From the NCBI GenBank assembly GCA_029243025.1, contig JAQWSU010000011.1, forward strand, positions 1 to 64,000: a DNA stretch of 64,000 nt, given 5' to 3'. Below, piece by piece: positions 1-8,886 of this stretch. How positions within the stretch are numbered: the first letter of the stretch is position 1; every line of letters begins with the position of its first letter. The position numbers and the translations under genes were made by a program. The notes under the pieces were generated by a model. It did not search any database. It saw only the letters and a program-made list of their open reading frames with translations, and had not been told where the DNA came from. This DNA comes from Pirellulaceae bacterium. Its GTDB lineage: Bacteria; Planctomycetota; Planctomycetia; Pirellulales; Pirellulaceae.

Positions 1-1450
1 GATCAAGTGGAAAAAAGGGTCGCTGAAGACGCGAGAATGGCAGATGGCGGAGCGTTGCGGGCGTTGGTCCAGGTGTGTCGAGCACGAAGACTTTTGCGGA
101 TGGCCAGACCATTTGGTAATTCATCGGGTTTTTGACAACCACAAACTTGGTGTGGGTGGTGTCAATTCCCAGTGAGGCAAGTTGCTCACCACACCATTCA
201 TAAGTCGGATGAGTGGCAATGCCGATTTCAAGGTAGTCGCTGCGGAGAACCGCAGACGGTCCCATGGCTCCGAAGCGACCGTCCCAGATGCCACCCTGAT
301 ATTGGAACTGGCCGTCGGTGAGTTTTACGATATGCCCTTTCACTTCGATGGGATCTCCCCATCGTGGGTCAATTTGATGACCAAGGTTGAGTTGGACCTC
401 CGCTCCCCTGCCCGCTTGGTGACAAAGTTTTGCCGCGGACGGATCGACAATCGTTGCAACGCTCGAATAATTCCGGCCAAAGCTTTGTAGCGCTCGGATG
501 GACGCGATGCTGTCGCCAGCCGCGCCACCCCCGCAGCAGTCGGCCGTTTCCACAAGTAATACTTGGCCATCGACTCGGAGTCCTGCCTGGATCGCAGCTT
601 GCGGAGTGAGCAGGTCAGGTTCGAGTTCGAATCGCCGTTCCCAATATTCGGTAGCCAGCTGTGTGGCTAGACGAACGGCTCGATCCATGTCGCCATGGGT
701 GATCACAATACCGCCGCCGCCCATTTCCGGAAGATCGAGATAGGGATGAACGAGAATCGCGCCTGCAGAGTACACATCGCCGTTACGCTCCCATGTTTTC
801 GCACGATGCATGATGGATGCGAAAGGTCCTGGTTGTTCTGTGCCACCGTGAATCGCACTCACCATCACCGGGGCTTTGGCCATCGCCATGGTTGGAACGA
901 GTTTTCCGTCAAGCATGTCGATCAGTGTCTGGGCGCCCCGTTGTCCGGTTTCAAAGGCGTCGCGGTGCGGGTAGGTCTCCCATGCGAGCAACGCATCTGC
1001 ATAGGTCATCATCGTTTGAGTGATGTGAGCGTGCAGATCCAGTGTCGCGACAACAGGCGTTTCGGATCCAACGAGTTGCCGCACAGCGACCAACAGATCG
1101 CCTTCCAGATCACCAGCGTTTTCAGCGGATGCTGCGCCGTGCAACCCCAACAGCACACCCTCCACCGGAAGAGAGATTTTCAGCCGGGCAAGTAGTTGCG
1201 TCTTCAGTTCCGTATAGCAGTCAGCCGTAACCGGTCCGCTGGGACATCCACTGGCAACAAGCAGAGGCACAGTACTTCGTTCGGCCTTCTGCAAAACATT
1301 GAACATACCACCGATGACTCCATCGGTGACGTTCGTCACCTCATCGTCGAAGAGCAACTCGGAACGTCGAAAGGTGTCGAGGTCTGCCGCAGCTCCACCA
1401 AAGTGATTGCACTCAATGAAGATCGAACCCACTGCAATTGGACGTGACAT
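1..1450 (-). CDS. M81 family metallopeptidase (MlrC-like), 3' end cut by window
   Basis: The reverse strand reads open from ATG at 1450 to the window edge, 483 codons, so nearly the whole protein is present. It begins MSRPIAVGSIFIECNHFGG, typical of the microcystinase C (MlrC) type. Visible landmarks are LGLHGAA near residue 102, the metal-site motif LDLHAH near 137-142, AIHGGTEQPGPF in the middle and a variant of the Gly-rich MlrC C-domain entry, ETADCCGGGAAGDS. Family members are zinc-dependent hydrolases thought to act on peptides or amides. No signal peptide is visible, so it is probably cytoplasmic. The substrate cannot be read from the sequence; the MlrC label does not imply microcystin degradation here. 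The small gene 78 bases upstream runs the same way. Confidence 0.88.
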   Translation of the reverse strand, partial: MSRPIAVGSIFIECNHFGGAAADLDTFRRSELLFDDEVTNVTDGVIGGMFNVLQKAERSTVPLLVASGCPSGPVTADCYTELKTQLLARLKISLPVEGVLLGLHGAASAENAGDLEGDLLVAVRQLVGSETPVVATLDLHAHITQTMMTYADALLAWETYPHRDAFETGQRGAQTLIDMLDGKLVPTMAMAKAPVMVSAIHGGTEQPGPFASIMHRAKTWERNGDVYSAGAILVHPYLDLPEMGGGGIVITHGDMDRAVRLATQLATEYWERRFELEPDLLTPQAAIQAGLRVDGQVLLVETADCCGGGAAGDSIASIRALQSFGRNYSSVATIVDPSAAKLCHQAGRGAEVQLNLGHQIDPRWGDPIEVKGHIVKLTDGQFQYQGGIWDGRFGAMGPSAVLRSDYLEIGIATHPTYEWCGEQLASLGIDTTHTKFVVVKNPMNYQMVWPSAKVFVLDTPGPTPATLRHLPFSRLQRPFFPLD

Positions 1451-1528
1451 GTTGATTCCGCCAACTCGTTTGTAAGAGGATTGTTTAACGGTTGGGTCCG
1501 GATTTCGTGTGCGCTTCGTGGCTTACGT

Positions 1529-1825
1529 TCAGGCCATGATATCGTGAGCGGCCTTGTCGTACACGTCGGTCAGTCGAAAGTCAGAATAAGGATGGAATAA
1601 GAGTCGGAGTGTCATCGAGGCACGGGGCATGATCAAGATGACATCCTGCTCGAAATCAATCACTTCAGCAGAAAACAGCTTGACATCCGCTCGAAATAGG
1701 CTTACTTTGCAATGCAAAGTGAAATGCCGGTGGGGCCCTTTGGCTGATGACGAAGATTCAATTTTGACGGATCCGAGGCACTGAAGGTCGAGATGCAATG
1801 GAAGGTCGACCTGTTTTGAAATCAA
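1529..1825 (-). CDS. small hypothetical protein, possibly a gene remnant
   Basis: An open frame of 98 codons with TTG as its only start (1825). The translation has believable composition: alternating hydrophobic strands in the middle (VDLPLHLDLQCLGSV, DVILIMPRASMTLRLLF) and the end FRLTDVYDKAAHDIMA. I recognise no family. It lies between the M81 gene (same strand, downstream) and a divergent secreted protein whose ribosome-binding site begins only about 26 bases away, which leaves little room for a promoter. It could be a real small protein or the 3' part of a gene that lost its beginning. Confidence 0.35.
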   Translation of the reverse strand: MISKQVDLPLHLDLQCLGSVKIESSSSAKGPHRHFTLHCKVSLFRADVKLFSAEVIDFEQDVILIMPRASMTLRLLFHPYSDFRLTDVYDKAAHDIMA

Positions 1826-1865
1826 TTACCAAAGTCCAATTTCCCAACGTTGAGGAGTTGAAAAA

Positions 1866-2966
1866 ATTAGATTCATCGCTTCCACGATCACTGCACCGAT
1901 TCTGTTTACCTTCGTTATTCTCACATCATTAGATGCGGTTGCTCAACCAAACTCGCCCAAAAAAGACAAACCGTTAACTTGGCAGGATTTGGGATACGGC
2001 AAAACACCCGAGGGTTTTTCGTCTGACGAGATTCCCCTCTTCAATGGGCTCAATGAATCCCGAGGCACTTGGGCTTTTAGCGGGCAAAGCAGAAATGGTG
2101 AAGCTTCAATACGGTTGGAAGGCAAGCTGCAGATCATGGGCAATCCCAAAGCCGGAATGCTTCCATTTTGGAAATTGGCCATGCGCTGGACCGCTGATGG
2201 TCAGGAGTTCATCAGCAACTACAACATCATGGCATCGCCGCAAAAAACCAAGTTTGACCTGTTACTGGTTCAAAATGGACCTGTAAAAGTTTCCGAGGTG
2301 GTGAAAACCCAACTCAAAATGAAGCCCAGGATGTTTCGGGGGACGTGGAATTTGAAAACGAGAACGATTACTTGGACGAAATCAGACTTGCCCGCAAGAT
2401 TTGGCGGCCAGCCGGTGGAGAAGGACTCTTCAAAACCAAGACAAACATTCGAAATGGTTGTTGCCGCCGATGGGCAGATCGCGATTCGGAACATCAAACC
2501 CGCGTCTCAAGGGCAATGGGTAAGCGGCAAGGCAAACGACCGCATAGGCGAGGCGCCTGCGGAAGCAGACATCCTGATCGGCAAGCACAGTTTCAAGACG
2601 GTGGCAGAAATAACGGATCGTCGGATCAAGCCCTTCCTACCACCCCAAGCGACCGAAATCTCGTTGCTGAGCGGGCGAGGTGGTCATTTTGCACGCTACA
2701 AGGTATCGGAAGCAGACTTTAAAAAGTTTCTGGATCAGCAGTGGGAAGCCAAGAAAGAGAGTTCGGCTCACCAACGCGATCAGATGGCTGGCGAAGGCGA
2801 GTCGGCCAATCGGCAGCAAATGGTCAGACGATTCAAGGCAGCGGGATGGGAACCTCTCGATAACGCCATTACGTATTACAGTCCCTCCAAGCCAAGTGGT
2901 GCCATGACCACCTACTACTATGATCGGAAGGCTGGCATTGCCTATCACGACAGGGGCTACTGGTAA
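1866..2966 (+). CDS. secreted protein of unknown function, apparent ATT start
   Basis: The frame is open from just after a TGA at 1851 to 2966. A complete signal peptide is encoded only if translation starts at ATT 1866: RFIASTITAPILFTFVILTS, then a cleavage-like LDAVAQ. A strong Shine-Dalgarno run GAGGAG (1852-1857) lies 8 bases before that ATT. The first conventional start (TTG 1989) falls inside the mature protein and would discard the export signal. With ATT the product has 366 residues. The mature part holds repeated beta-strand-like phrases (TFEMVVAADGQIAIRNI; MFRGTWNLKTRTITWTK) and ends with a tyrosine-rich tail. I recognise no domain with certainty. The start choice is inference from the ribosome site and signal peptide. 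Confidence 0.7.
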   Translation: MRFIASTITAPILFTFVILTSLDAVAQPNSPKKDKPLTWQDLGYGKTPEGFSSDEIPLFNGLNESRGTWAFSGQSRNGEASIRLEGKLQIMGNPKAGMLPFWKLAMRWTADGQEFISNYNIMASPQKTKFDLLLVQNGPVKVSEVVKTQLKMKPRMFRGTWNLKTRTITWTKSDLPARFGGQPVEKDSSKPRQTFEMVVAADGQIAIRNIKPASQGQWVSGKANDRIGEAPAEADILIGKHSFKTVAEITDRRIKPFLPPQATEISLLSGRGGHFARYKVSEADFKKFLDQQWEAKKESSAHQRDQMAGEGESANRQQMVRRFKAAGWEPLDNAITYYSPSKPSGAMTTYYYDRKAGIAYHDRGYW

Positions 2967-3066
2967 TTTCGCCGACTCGGTTCACCAATCGGGTCGTGGC
3001 GCATCACGGTGCGACAGCCACAGCAAGAGTTACCAACCCGCTGGCCAATTCAGGAAGCACGAGGCG

Positions 3067-3285
3067 ATGAGAAAACCTAGTGTGAATCTGTCGTGCAAGA
3101 AATGTGGGAAGACCGACATCCATGATGATGCATTCAATGTGCCTCAGGGTGGTTTCCTATGTAAGTCATGTTATCGTGCATTTCAAATCAAGTCAGCCGG
3201 CATTGGCATTCTGATTGCAGTCGTCGGGTTATTCCTGAGCATGTTGATCATTGCTGCTGTGACCCTTTGGTGGATGCTTGCCTAA
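3067..3285 (+). CDS. zinc-ribbon single-span membrane protein
   Basis: A 72-residue protein starting MRKPSVNLSCKKCGK. Two cysteine pairs, CKKC near residues 10-13 and CKSC near 32-35, form a probable zinc ribbon. A hydrophobic span follows (IGILIAVVGLFLSMLIIAA) and the protein ends WWMLA. The frame continues upstream to 2920 but overlaps the previous gene there, and the ATG at 3067 gives a compact cysteine domain, so I prefer it. It could tether a small zinc-binding domain to the cytoplasmic side of the membrane. Function unknown. It follows the secreted unknown by 100 bases on the same strand. Confidence 0.6.
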   Translation: MRKPSVNLSCKKCGKTDIHDDAFNVPQGGFLCKSCYRAFQIKSAGIGILIAVVGLFLSMLIIAAVTLWWMLA

Positions 3286-3851
3286 CCACACCAAATGACA
3301 ACTCAAAGCGACCCCACGAAACGGTGTTCTTGAACGCAAACATGAACGGTGGAGAATTTGGTCTGGAGCGACTGCAGACGAGAAAACCGTGCTGGAAGCT
3401 GGGAGGAGTGGGACCGATATGCATGATCTCCCGAACTGTTCCGTGCCAACCATCCTCGACGTCGGCTGCCCGGTCCAGGCGAACTTTCCTGTTGAATTGA
3501 GGGCGAGTAACCGCTTCCAGGTCGGCGGGCTCCACAGACTATCCATGGAAGCGGGTGGTCCATGCTTGGTGGGGTTGTGTATCGCAGGATTTACAAGCTT
3601 TCGTGCAATTCGTGACGACTCAGATTGCGGGATGCAATCTGAGTGAGTGACACGATGAAAATGATGTAAAATCGGAAAGCGTTCGAAAACCGACTTTTCT
3701 CCAGTTCGATGCCGTTGGCCCCTGCAGGTGCGTATTGCGAAAAACCGCTGATAAATCTTCAGGAGCGTTCCGAAAGGAGGCTTCCTCAGATATTCAAGCT
3801 ACTCGGTGGCGCCAACGGTATGGCAAGGTTCGATCTGATCGAGCAGAGCGA
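3286..3851. other. intergenic region without a supported gene
   Basis: Several overlapping frames are open on the minus strand around 3250-3560, but none has a convincing start or recognisable composition, and they disagree with each other. The only clear structure is the inverted repeat at 3618-3644. The promoter of the following cytochrome operon should lie in the last 200 bases. Confidence 0.5.
3618..3644. repeat. perfect inverted repeat (11-bp arms, 5-nt loop)
   Basis: ACTCAGATTGC (3618-3628) and GCAATCTGAGT (3634-3644) are exact reverse complements separated by GGGAT. No T-run follows, so it is not a typical intrinsic terminator. It sits about 210 bases upstream of the DUF1592 cytochrome gene and may be an operator or an mRNA hairpin. 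Confidence 0.6.
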
Positions 3852-6428
3852 ATGATGAGGTGGAGTCGGGCGATGGTTTGCTACCTGTTGGTATCGTTGT
3901 CTCCGCTATTCGCTTTTGGGGCTTCGCCGATTGCGGCAGGCACGGATGGTTACGATGCTCGTGTGAGGCCGTTTCTTACAGTGCACTGCATCAAGTGTCA
4001 CGGCCCGGACCAGAGCAAGGGTGAGCTGACACTCCACACATTAGATGGCGATCTAATGTCGGGGCGGGGGCTTGAGCGGTGGGAGGATGTGTTGGATGCG
4101 TTGAAGTTGGGGGAAATGCCGCCGGAGGGCGAACCTCAGCTGGGGCAGGCTGAACGTCAGGCACTGATTGACTGGATTGACAATGGCCTTCGCACTTACG
4201 TCGAAAAAGCAAGCATGGAGGCGCCGGTCACGACGGCGCGACGGCTCACCAATTTTGAGTACGAGAACACCATGCGGGATCTTCTGGGCATTGACCTTCA
4301 TCTCATCGGAGATCTCCCTCAAGATCCGGTTAAACCTTACCACTTCAACAACACGGCCGAGTTCATGCTGCTCGGGCCTGAACAGATCGATCGATATCTT
4401 GAGGTGGCCCGCCGCGCGATGTCGAGCGCGATCGTCGATCCGGAGAAACCTGAAACCTACAAGTCTCGACAGGAGTGGGATTCCGGTGAATTCAAAAACG
4501 GCTTCGCCAAAAATCTTCCACGCAATGAGATCGCCATCCAGAACTCGCGTCGTGGCAGTCCGGGCGCTGGCATGGTCATCAAGGAATTTCCCCGGACGGG
4601 TGAATTCCTGATCCGTTTTCAAGCTTCGGCTGTCTTTCCCAATGGATCCAGGGAGCTCCCACTCCGCTTTGTGATGGGCTACAACCTCAACATCAATAGC
4701 TCAACCCAGCAGGTCAGCCCAGTCGGTGTCGTGCACCTGCGTAACGCACCCACGAACCCGCAAATCTACGAACTGCGCGGGCGGATTGAAAATTATCCTA
4801 TCCAGTTAGGGAAGGTGCACAAAGGCAAACTTCGACCGGACACGTTGACGATTACCCCCCAGAACCTTTACGACGACGGCACGCTCAACGACGACAACCG
4901 ATTTCTCTACTGGCCACGTCAGCCAGAGATGCCACGTGCCGTGATCGACTGGATTGAATTTGAAGCTCCGATTACTCACGTCTGGCCTCCCGAGCATCAT
5001 CAGCGCATTCTTTTCGAATCACCCTTGCGTCAAAGTGATCCCAGCAAATACGTCCGGGCAGTCCTCTCGCGTTTCATGTCGCGCGCCTACCGGCGTCCGG
5101 CTACCACCGAGGAAGTGAATCGATTCTTGAAGGTTTACGAGTTGTTGAAACCGGAGTTGGGTACCATCGAAGCCACCCTGCGCGAGACGCTCGCTATGGT
5201 GTTAGTGACACCCCAATTTCTGCTTCACACGAAAGCTGATGGCGAAGTCATCGCTCCTGAGTTCGAACGAGTCTCCGCACTCTCCTACTTTCTTTGGGGC
5301 AGCATGCCGGATCCGGAGCTATTGGAACTCGCTTCGACGGGCGAGCTCAAGGATCCCGAGTTACTCGCCAAGCAGGTGCGTCGCATGCTGGCTGATCCAC
5401 GCTCGAATGATTTCGTTTCAAACTTTACGAACCAATGGCTTAGTTTGCCGAAAATGAAAACCGTCCCGATCAACCGGGACCTCTTTCCTCGATTCCTTTA
5501 TTACGTGGAAGCTGGAGAACGCGCCGGCACCGAAAAACCGTATATTCCGACAATCCGCGACCACATGATTGATGAAACCGTCGGTTTCATGGCCGAGCTC
5601 ATACGCCGCAATGCGAGCGTGACCAATCTCGTGGATTCCGATTTTGCCATGCTCAATCAGCCACTCGCGGCTCACTACGGCGTCGAGGGCGTGGAGGGTC
5701 ATCGTATCCGACCCGTTTCGATCCAACCCGATCAGCACCTCGGCGGCCTGTTGACTCAGGGGTCCGTGCTCATTGGTAATGGCACCGGGTCCGCGCCCCA
5801 TCCGATCTACCGCGCCGTTTGGTTGCGCGAAGCGATCCTTGGCGAGAAGGTAAAAGCACCGCCTGCGGAAGTTCCCGCACTCACGGACTCGGCGGGTGAC
5901 TCCGCCGGCCAGGCTCTGACCATGCAGAAATTGTTGGCCAAACATCGCACTAACGAAAGTTGTAATGACTGCCACGTCCGTCTTGACCCCTGGGGCATCC
6001 CCTTCGAGCGTTACAACGCCATCGGCAAGTATCAGCCCTTTGTACCCCCAGAAGGGAGTCGTGTTCGTGGATTTGATAAAAAGCAGGACAGCGACCTGGC
6101 TGGCTATGCCCAGTACCTTGAGAGTGTCAACACGCAGGAAGTGCAAGCAGCGACTCGGGTCCCGCACGGCCCTCATGTCGATGGCCTGCCAGAGCTCAAA
6201 GCTCATCTGCTCAAGGCCCGCAAGCAGGACATCGCTGAGAATGTCATTCGTCGCTTGCTGACCTATGCCATCGGCCGCGAACTTAACTACCGAGACCGCT
6301 ACGATGTCGAAAGAATTATCTCCCGATCCAAAGAAAACGATTTTCTTTTCCAGGACATGATTGTGGACATCTGCCAAAGCTCCACCTTTCGAGGCGTAAC
6401 CAGCAACATCAAGAAACGCAAAAAGTAA
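3852..6428 (+). CDS. DUF1592-type planctomycete cytochrome protein (locus 1)
   Basis: I start it at ATG 3852 (MMRWSRAMVCYLLVSLSPLF), which opens a clear Sec signal peptide; the frame is open further up to 3735 but that would bury the signal. The product has 858 residues. Order of parts follows the family: PSCyt1-type heme module with CIKCH at residues 46-50, then DUF1587, DUF1595 and DUF1592 regions, a DUF1588 module with CNDCH at 704-708 followed by LDPWGIPFERYN, and a C-terminal DUF1585 region (IAENVIRRLLTYAIGREL). Two heme-binding sites imply an exported c-type cytochrome. The next gene starts 5 bases later, so the two form an operon. Substrate and electron partner are unknown in this family. 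Confidence 0.93.
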   Translation: MMRWSRAMVCYLLVSLSPLFAFGASPIAAGTDGYDARVRPFLTVHCIKCHGPDQSKGELTLHTLDGDLMSGRGLERWEDVLDALKLGEMPPEGEPQLGQAERQALIDWIDNGLRTYVEKASMEAPVTTARRLTNFEYENTMRDLLGIDLHLIGDLPQDPVKPYHFNNTAEFMLLGPEQIDRYLEVARRAMSSAIVDPEKPETYKSRQEWDSGEFKNGFAKNLPRNEIAIQNSRRGSPGAGMVIKEFPRTGEFLIRFQASAVFPNGSRELPLRFVMGYNLNINSSTQQVSPVGVVHLRNAPTNPQIYELRGRIENYPIQLGKVHKGKLRPDTLTITPQNLYDDGTLNDDNRFLYWPRQPEMPRAVIDWIEFEAPITHVWPPEHHQRILFESPLRQSDPSKYVRAVLSRFMSRAYRRPATTEEVNRFLKVYELLKPELGTIEATLRETLAMVLVTPQFLLHTKADGEVIAPEFERVSALSYFLWGSMPDPELLELASTGELKDPELLAKQVRRMLADPRSNDFVSNFTNQWLSLPKMKTVPINRDLFPRFLYYVEAGERAGTEKPYIPTIRDHMIDETVGFMAELIRRNASVTNLVDSDFAMLNQPLAAHYGVEGVEGHRIRPVSIQPDQHLGGLLTQGSVLIGNGTGSAPHPIYRAVWLREAILGEKVKAPPAEVPALTDSAGDSAGQALTMQKLLAKHRTNESCNDCHVRLDPWGIPFERYNAIGKYQPFVPPEGSRVRGFDKKQDSDLAGYAQYLESVNTQEVQAATRVPHGPHVDGLPELKAHLLKARKQDIAENVIRRLLTYAIGRELNYRDRYDVERIISRSKENDFLFQDMIVDICQSSTFRGVTSNIKKRKK

Positions 6429-6433
6429 AAATA

Positions 6434-7825
6434 ATGAAATGCAAATCCTGGCATCTCGATCGGCGCGAACTTCTCAAGGGTGGAGGTGTCGCACTCGCTC
6501 TCCCGCTACTCAACAGCATGGGCAAGACCCGAGGTGACACGGCGGATGCAACCGGAGAGGGTGCGATGCCCAAACGGATGTTGGTGAGTTACTTTGCTTA
6601 CGGTGCCTATATGCCAGACGGACCGTCGGGTGTTCCCGTCCCGCAAAAGAAAGATCCGAAACAGGAGCACCACGAGTGGAGCTGGTGGCCCTGCAAGGAT
6701 GCGGGTCCACTGAGCTTTAACAAATCCTCCGTTCCTTTTGCGGCTCTCAAAAACGACATCTCTTATCTGCGTGGACTTGACCACGCCGGCGGTTGGAAGC
6801 TTGGTGGCCACAGTTCTGGCGACGTCTTTGCGACCGGCGCCGACATGACAGGGGCGGAAAAAACCAACAACATCTCGATCGACCAAGTTGCTGCCCAACA
6901 ACATGGCCATAAAACTCGCTACTCATCACTCGTGCTCGGTACAGAAGGCGGCACCGGATCATATGGCGCCTGCAAAACGCTCTCACATCGAGGCCCGGGA
7001 CGGCCTATTCCATCTCTGCACAAGCCCCAGGAAATCTTTAACCGACTGTTCAATCCTTACGCTGGCAAGGGGGTTGATCAAGTGCGTGCTGGACTAGCAC
7101 GCGACGCCAGTATTCTCGACCTCGTACTTGAACACAGCCGCAGCTTTAAAAACCAACTCGGCAGAGAAGACCAGAGCAAGGTGGATGAATATCTGGAGTC
7201 AATCCGTGCCTTGGAACAACGTGTTGAACGCACCAGCGAGTGGACCCATCAACCTCTTCCCAACATAGACACCAAAGGGTTGAACCTGGAAGTCTCCCAC
7301 AAAGAGCCAGAGGAATACATTCGCTGCATGTATGACTTGATCTACCTCGCCTTCCGGACCGACTCGACTCGCTTCGCCACGCTAATGCTCGAAAGCGAAC
7401 AATCATCCAATAGCGAAATGTGGAACTATGCCACTTATGTCCTCGGCTACAAAGGTGCCACCCATGACATTGCCCACAAACGTCCGGCTGACTACTCCGG
7501 CCAGTGGGACCAATGGCGCGCGCAACAACATGCGTACTTTCTCCATCGGCTGCGAGACACGCCGGAAGGCGATGGCAACATGTTAGATTGCACCCTTGTC
7601 CTGTGGGGATCGGCTCACCCGCACGCGTCCCACAGCACCAAGAACTACCCAATTCAACTGGCCGGAGGTAACCACCTCGGATTCAAGCATGGCTATCTGC
7701 ACGAGTTTGTCGGTGCGAAGAAGGTCCCGCTGACCAACCTGTTTGTCTCGATGCTGAATGCCGTAGATGTTCCCGTCAGAAAATTTGCGGATAGTACGCG
7801 ATCAATGACCGAGGTGCGGGGGTGA
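6434..7825 (+). CDS. DUF1552 (HXXSHH) exported partner protein (locus 1)
   Basis: 463 residues. The N-terminus MKCKSWHLDRRELLKGGG followed by VALALPLLNSM is a twin-arginine export signal. The body matches DUF1552, the usual partner of DUF1592 cytochromes: SIDQVAAQQ, YEL-like segments, a long helical middle (KVDEYLESIRALEQRVERT) and near the end the histidine cluster SAHPHASHS before IQLAGG. Family knowledge is limited to co-occurrence with the cytochrome and to the conserved histidines, which suggest metal binding. The 5-base gap to the cytochrome gene supports co-translation and a joint role in the periplasm. Confidence 0.93.
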   Translation: MKCKSWHLDRRELLKGGGVALALPLLNSMGKTRGDTADATGEGAMPKRMLVSYFAYGAYMPDGPSGVPVPQKKDPKQEHHEWSWWPCKDAGPLSFNKSSVPFAALKNDISYLRGLDHAGGWKLGGHSSGDVFATGADMTGAEKTNNISIDQVAAQQHGHKTRYSSLVLGTEGGTGSYGACKTLSHRGPGRPIPSLHKPQEIFNRLFNPYAGKGVDQVRAGLARDASILDLVLEHSRSFKNQLGREDQSKVDEYLESIRALEQRVERTSEWTHQPLPNIDTKGLNLEVSHKEPEEYIRCMYDLIYLAFRTDSTRFATLMLESEQSSNSEMWNYATYVLGYKGATHDIAHKRPADYSGQWDQWRAQQHAYFLHRLRDTPEGDGNMLDCTLVLWGSAHPHASHSTKNYPIQLAGGNHLGFKHGYLHEFVGAKKVPLTNLFVSMLNAVDVPVRKFADSTRSMTEVRG

Positions 7826-7885
7826 CGATTCTGAATTTGGTTTGATCAACAACGGTAAGCCAGCGGAATCAAGGAGATGTTGTAG

Positions 7886-7981
7886 CTGAAAGATGCGGAA
7901 AAATTGATTTCTGGCGAATTACCGAACGGGGACTTCGACGAGAAAGCGATCAAAAGGATCGATGCGACTGACGCGCCGTAA
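7886..7981 (+). pseudogene. short coding-like relic
   Basis: After an in-frame ATG TTG TAG, 31 codons run to TAA and translate to a protein-like string containing LKDAEKLISGEL and DFDEKAIKRIDATDAP. The acidic/basic helix pattern looks coded, yet there is no start codon and no ribosome site. It may be the last part of a lost gene. No family recognised. Confidence 0.3.
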
Positions 7982-8025
7982 TGTGGTGGCATGGTTGACT
8001 ACGAACTAATCGATCTGCTTCGACG

Positions 8026-8829
8026 CTACCCGTCGAACTGCCGAATCATCTGATCCACCCAATGCCGCTGCTGCTTGTGTAGTGATGGCAGTGGATGGCG
8101 GTATTTCTTCGTCGTATCGGGCTCGAGCAGGCCCATGACTTTTTTCTCCCGGGGTAGCCTTGATACGCAGCGTTCAATCAACGGAGACAGCTTGTCGCTG
8201 ATGCCCCAGGCCAAAACCAATGGCGTTTTTCTGCTGTTGGAAAGTTTCAGCGACAATTCATCTGCTCTGGCATCTGAGAAGATCGAGTGCGCCTCGAATT
8301 TTTCTTCCTGCTCCAAACGCTCAAATGTCTTGATGAATTCCGCACTTTTCGGGCTGCGGATATCAGAAAGGTTTAGCACTCGAACATGCTGCCATTTCCG
8401 AAAGTGCATCAATCGCATCACCTGGTACTGCGTGGTGTCAGGTCGGGTCGGGACTAGCGAAATCTGTAAATTGCGAATCCTTTTCGCACGAACTCGATGA
8501 TTGACTTCGACCAGCGGTTTTGACGAACCAGGGTTCATCATGATGAAGATGGCGTCGGGTTGGAACGCCAACAATTCGGTGTGATCTACGGGTGTATGGT
8601 CGTGGCTGGCGATCTCCAAAACGCTTCGGCACTCGACGAGCTCTTTGGAAGGGAGTTCGACGGTGTAGAAGTGACCAAAGATCCCGAATTTCTGCTTCAA
8701 GTCTTTAGCAGGAATGAATGGTTGCATGGCTGATTTCTTTGCTGGCTTTTTGACGGTCTTCGTCTTCGTTGTTTTCTTTTTCGCGTTTGTAGCCGATTTC
8801 CGTCCGCTTTGGCGTCCGTTCTTGGTCAT
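8026..8829 (-). CDS. DUF1643-family protein with lysine-rich N-terminal tail
   Basis: 267 residues from ATG 8829, preceded by GGAGG at a good distance. Residues 1-35 are a basic, alanine/lysine/threonine-rich tail (AKKKTTKTKTVKK) reminiscent of histone-H1-like extensions in bacteria. The rest looks like DUF1643: AIFIMMNPGSS near 95-105, MRLMHFRKWQHVRVLNLSDIRS in the centre, LVLAWGISDK, and GLLEPDTTKKYRHPLP near the C-terminus. The biochemical role of DUF1643 is not established. It is transcribed divergently from the 8887 gene across a 57-base gap holding a perfect palindrome, which hints at shared control. Confidence 0.8.
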   Translation of the reverse strand: MTKNGRQSGRKSATNAKKKTTKTKTVKKPAKKSAMQPFIPAKDLKQKFGIFGHFYTVELPSKELVECRSVLEIASHDHTPVDHTELLAFQPDAIFIMMNPGSSKPLVEVNHRVRAKRIRNLQISLVPTRPDTTQYQVMRLMHFRKWQHVRVLNLSDIRSPKSAEFIKTFERLEQEEKFEAHSIFSDARADELSLKLSNSRKTPLVLAWGISDKLSPLIERCVSRLPREKKVMGLLEPDTTKKYRHPLPSLHKQQRHWVDQMIRQFDG

Positions 8830-8847
8830 GGCGATCCTCCCGCGTCA

Positions 8848-8880
8848 ATTCTACCGGTCACGGCCCAAGGCCGGTAGAAT
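8848..8880. promoter_or_regulatory. perfect 10-bp palindrome between divergent genes
   Basis: ATTCTACCGG (8848-8857) and CCGGTAGAAT (8871-8880) are exact reverse complements around a 13-base centre. The right arm directly abuts GAGAG (8881-8885), the likely ribosome site of the 8887 gene; the left arm is 18 bases from the start of the DUF1643 gene. It can act as a repressor operator for both promoters or as a hairpin in the 5' leader of the right-hand gene. Confidence 0.6.
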
Positions 8881-8886
8881 GAGAGC

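Noticed and set aside
3248-3563. Overlapping minus-strand frames after the zinc-ribbon gene
   Set aside because: Three different frames are open over the same bases and none has a ribosome site or recognisable composition.
5418-6377. 319-codon open frame on the minus strand
   Set aside because: It lies wholly antisense to the DUF1592 gene, whose heme motifs and domain order are clear; the antisense product matches nothing I recognise.
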